The position numbers and the translations under genes are program-made. DNA of 7,069 bases from Streptomyces lydicus (GTDB lineage Bacteria; Actinomycetota; Actinomycetes; Streptomycetales; Streptomycetaceae), in contig NZ_JNZA01000076.1 in assembly GCF_000717345.1 (NCBI RefSeq), positions 1 through 7,069 on the forward strand. The letters are read 5' to 3'. The notes beneath the pieces were generated by a model that was given only the letters and a program-made list of their open reading frames with translations, had not been told where the DNA came from and ran no database searches. Each line of letters starts with the position of its first letter. Position 1 is the first letter of the stretch. Shown piece by piece: positions 6,401 through 7,069 of this stretch.

Positions 6401-7069
6401 GAGCTCCTCCACGATCCGGTCGAACGGCAGGTCCTGGTGGGCCAGCGCGGCGAGGTCGGTCTCGCGCACCCGCTGGAGGAGTTCGGCGAAGGTGGGATTG
6501 CCGGAGGTGTCGGTGCGCAGGACGAGGGTGTTGACGAAGAAGCCGACGAGGTCGTCGAGGGCCTGATCGGTGCGTCCTGCGGTGGGGGTCCCGAGCGGGA
6601 TGTCGGTGCCGGCACCGAGCCGGGTCAGCGTGTAATCGGCGTACTGCACCGGCAACGCCGCCCACTGAGGGACACCACCCGTCAGTCGCGCCTCGTAAGC
6701 AACCGAGACATCCCGCAACAGCGGGGCCTCGGACCACCCGTCGCTCGCGATGTGATGCAGCGTCAACAACAACGCATGGTCGTCCGGACCTGTCGTGAAC
6801 AGCGTTGCGCTGAGGGGAAGTTCGGACGAAAGGTCGAAGGGTCGGAATGCCTCTTCGTGGAGTTGGGCGGGGGCCTCGTCCGCTGTGCACTGCACGACGG
6901 TGAGGTCCACCACGGCCTGAGCCGGGGGCAGGATCCGCTGGAAGGGCTCTCCCTCGACGGCGGGGTAGAGCGTCCGCAGCGACTCATGGCGCGCCACCAC
7001 ATCATTGACCGCCAGCCGCAGCGCCGCCACATCCACCGCACCCCGCACACGGAACGCGAACGGCGCGTT
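3407..7069 (-). CDS. Non-ribosomal peptide synthetase, terminal module C-A-PCP-TE (partial, 5' end beyond window)
   Basis: The last 1,220 residues of an NRPS, numbered here from the right edge (residue 1 = codon 7069-7067), ending at TGA 3409-3407. Reading continues open through the edge ([10 protein letters not shown], a mid-condensation-domain sequence), so a GTG at 7048 is an internal valine, not the start. Domain order: condensation about 1-345, adenylation about 355-870, peptidyl carrier about 881-945, type I thioesterase about 984-1220. This is a normal chain-terminating module: the amino acid is adenylated, loaded on carrier Ser914, condensed with the upstream peptide and released by hydrolysis or cyclisation. 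Catalytic motifs of A, PCP and TE are intact, and no epimerase or methyltransferase domain is seen. The C domain lacks a large internal block (see its entry), so condensation activity is doubtful. No in-frame TTA codon was seen. The gene converges on the SARP regulator, 128 bp away. Confidence 0.95.
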   Translation of the reverse strand, partial: NAPFAFRVRGAVDVAALRLAVNDVVARHESLRTLYPAVEGEPFQRILPPAQAVVDLTVVQCTADEAPAQLHEEAFRPFDLSSELPLSATLFTTGPDDHALLLTLHHIASDGWSEAPLLRDVSVAYEARLTGGVPQWAALPVQYADYTLTRLGAGTDIPLGTPTAGRTDQALDDLVGFFVNTLVLRTDTSGNPTFAELLQRVRETDLAALAHQDLPFDRIVEELNPDRTSGRHPLFQTMLVLQNNAEATFHLGDTTLTPQPFDTVPAKFDLDFTFVERAAADGGPGGIHGILHYAADLFDHGTAESLVQRLLRVLDTVTEAPETRIDTLDLLCPRETARVLTEWNDTDRALPDHRLLHEVFEEHARRAPDATAVVDAHGSLTFRELNFRANQLAWLLIAQGVVADQHVATLLPRTAEHLVAQLAVLKAGACYVPLDPEYPVERLADMLADAAPVLLLTDVTGEDRMRPYCAATLPVLPLDDPAVHATRAGYLSVDPAPEDRPVRLRPDHLAYVIYTSGSTGRPKGVAVEHRGLINLFHGHLGEVHAAHAAAGPRLRAALTGPLTFDSSWCPLLWLMGGHELHLVDDETRRDPQALAEYVAAEAIDYLEISPTFCRQLMAAGLLSDDRPARPRVIELGGEGCDQALWNELRAVTGTTTVNGYGPTEATVYVTYAYAADHERPAIGRPMGNNRVYVLDAGLRPVPPGATGELYLAGAGLARGYVNRPALTAQRFVACPFGGPGERMYRTGDLARWTADGALEYVGRADEQVKIRGFRIEPGEVEASLAGHEAVGQVAVIVREDRPGDRRLVAYVVPARDGDGPAAELPDAGALRRFAAATLPRHMIPSAFVLLDALPLTSRGKLDRRSLPAPDGGAAEHRRGPRTVREEFLCGLFSQVLEVPEVGIDEDFFALGGHSMLATRLISRIRSVLGAELDIRTLFDAPTVAELAERLTDDRREDSLAVLLPLRKARPSSSRPSSSRTAAAPVPLFCVHPAAGISWVYSGLLRHLPPDQPVYGLQAHGLTEPDATPDSMAEMVRAYLAQVRAVQPQGPYALLGWSFGGLVAHEMAVQLQEDGHEVASLVLMDSFPPGGGTPREGEAASEAELRQALFASLGRRPDADDPAGPLALLGERGIAAMLRVFAHHGDLQSGFVPRTFRGDVLLFEATEGKAADAPRPHDWRPYVTGPIEATPVRGTHGELTRPDQLAQIGPVLAAWLERGRG
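3410..4120 (-). other. Type I thioesterase (TE) domain
   Basis: Residues about 984-1220 form an alpha/beta-hydrolase thioesterase. It starts with [10 protein letters not shown], carries the nucleophile elbow GWSFGG (1055-1060, Ser1057), a likely catalytic Asp1084 in LVLMDSFPP, and His1195 in GTHGEL near the C-terminus, the expected Ser-Asp-His triad. It takes the completed peptide from the carrier and releases it by hydrolysis or macrocyclisation. Its place at the end of the protein marks the end of the assembly line. Product shape cannot be read from the sequence. Confidence 0.92.
4140..4167 (-). repeat. 15-bp tandem duplication in the PCP-TE linker
   Basis: GACGACGGACGGG occurs at 4140-4152 and again at 4155-4167, a 15-bp period. 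On the coding strand it produces the duplicated peptide [10 protein letters not shown] within the flexible linker between PCP and TE. The period is a multiple of three, so frame is unaffected. It is probably replication slippage in an unconstrained linker. Confidence 0.7.
4235..4429 (-). other. Peptidyl carrier (PCP/thiolation) domain
   Basis: Residues about 881-945 form a carrier domain with the phosphopantetheine attachment motif GGHSM (911-915, Ser914 modified), preceded by DEDFFAL and followed by LISRIR and the usual [11 protein letters not shown] tail. It holds the last amino acid during condensation and the finished peptide before transfer to the thioesterase. Length and motif are ordinary. 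Confidence 0.93.
4460..6007 (-). other. Adenylation (A) domain
   Basis: All core motifs are visible: LTFREL (380-385), [14 protein letters not shown] (511-524), FDSSW (564-568), NGYGPTE (658-664), YRTGDL (744-749), [11 protein letters not shown] (from 762) and SRGKLDR (857-863) with catalytic Lys860. It activates an amino acid as the aminoacyl-AMP and transfers it to the carrier thiol. Aligned by eye to GrsA, the ten specificity residues read D565, S566, W568 or C569, E607, E634, G636, G659, V667, Y668, K860. The third is ambiguous because this stretch appears one residue shorter than GrsA. D at the first position implies an alpha-amino acid. I do not recognise the code; two glutamates in the pocket would suit a basic or polar substrate, but this is weak. 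Confidence 0.9.
6035..7069 (-). other. Condensation (C) domain, N-terminus off window and about 85-90 residues missing internally
   Basis: The catalytic motif HHIASDG is present at residues 105-111 of the visible protein, of the type seen when L-amino acids are joined. The N-lobe proceeds to PVQYADY (140-146). TL (147-148) is then followed at once by [14 protein letters not shown]. In typical actinomycete C domains, YADYALW is followed by about 85-90 residues (including a YW...L segment, an LP.DRPRP motif, an RGG strand and a TLFMVLQA helix) before that sequence. The later motifs VGFFVNT, HQDLPFD and RHPLFQ are present. The missing part joins the two lobes and begins the C-lobe, so correct folding is unlikely (inference). 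The frame is maintained across the join. Confidence 0.85.

Noticed and set aside
7046..7048. GTG at 7048 as the start of the NRPS gene
   Set aside because: The frame stays open to the window edge, and the upstream residues NAPFAFR match the conserved start of a condensation-domain strand, so this is an internal valine.
1..7069. CRISPR array, transposase, tRNA or rRNA genes
   Set aside because: No regular repeat-spacer pattern, insertion-sequence ends, transposase motif or cloverleaf was seen in the non-coding stretches.

Overview
The window is high-GC DNA with strongly GC-biased third codon positions. It carries an AfsR/SARP-type regulator, a modular non-ribosomal peptide synthetase (NRPS) and a rare TTA leucine codon in the regulator. 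Together these point to Streptomyces or a close actinomycete relative, at the edge of a natural-product gene cluster. I could not identify the species or a known cluster.

Layout. Positions 1-260 hold no gene I can support. They contain two exact 9-bp direct repeats with an 11-bp period (31-50), which is the spacing SARP regulators recognise, a G-rich tract (56-94) and a weak -10-like hexamer (174-179). Positions 261-3278 (+) encode one large regulator of about 1,000 residues: winged-helix DNA-binding domain, BTAD, NB-ARC ATPase and TPR-like C-terminus. Positions 3279-3406 are a convergent intergenic gap, with a long GC-rich hairpin that begins on the regulator's stop codon, followed by degenerate direct repeats. 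Positions 3407-7069 (-) encode the C-terminal 1,220 residues of an NRPS, in the order condensation (C), adenylation (A), peptidyl carrier (PCP), thioesterase (TE). The gene runs off the right edge of the window, so its start and any earlier modules are not visible.

How they work together (inference). The regulator probably controls this biosynthetic cluster. Its single TTA codon suggests translation depends on the developmentally controlled tRNA-Leu(UUA) (bldA), tying product formation to late growth. The NRPS portion is a chain-terminating module: A loads the last amino acid on PCP, C should join it to the upstream peptide, and TE releases the product.

The most unusual point is in the C domain. 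The N-lobe, with an intact HHxxxDG motif, runs directly from the YADY motif into the sequence just before the VGFFVNT motif. About 85-90 residues normally found between them are absent, yet the reading frame is kept. Codon usage changes at the same place: 16 of 71 codons before the join end in A or T, against 6 of 71 after it, and TTG leucine codons disappear. This looks like a deleted or recombined, possibly inactive, C domain, unless it is an assembly error.
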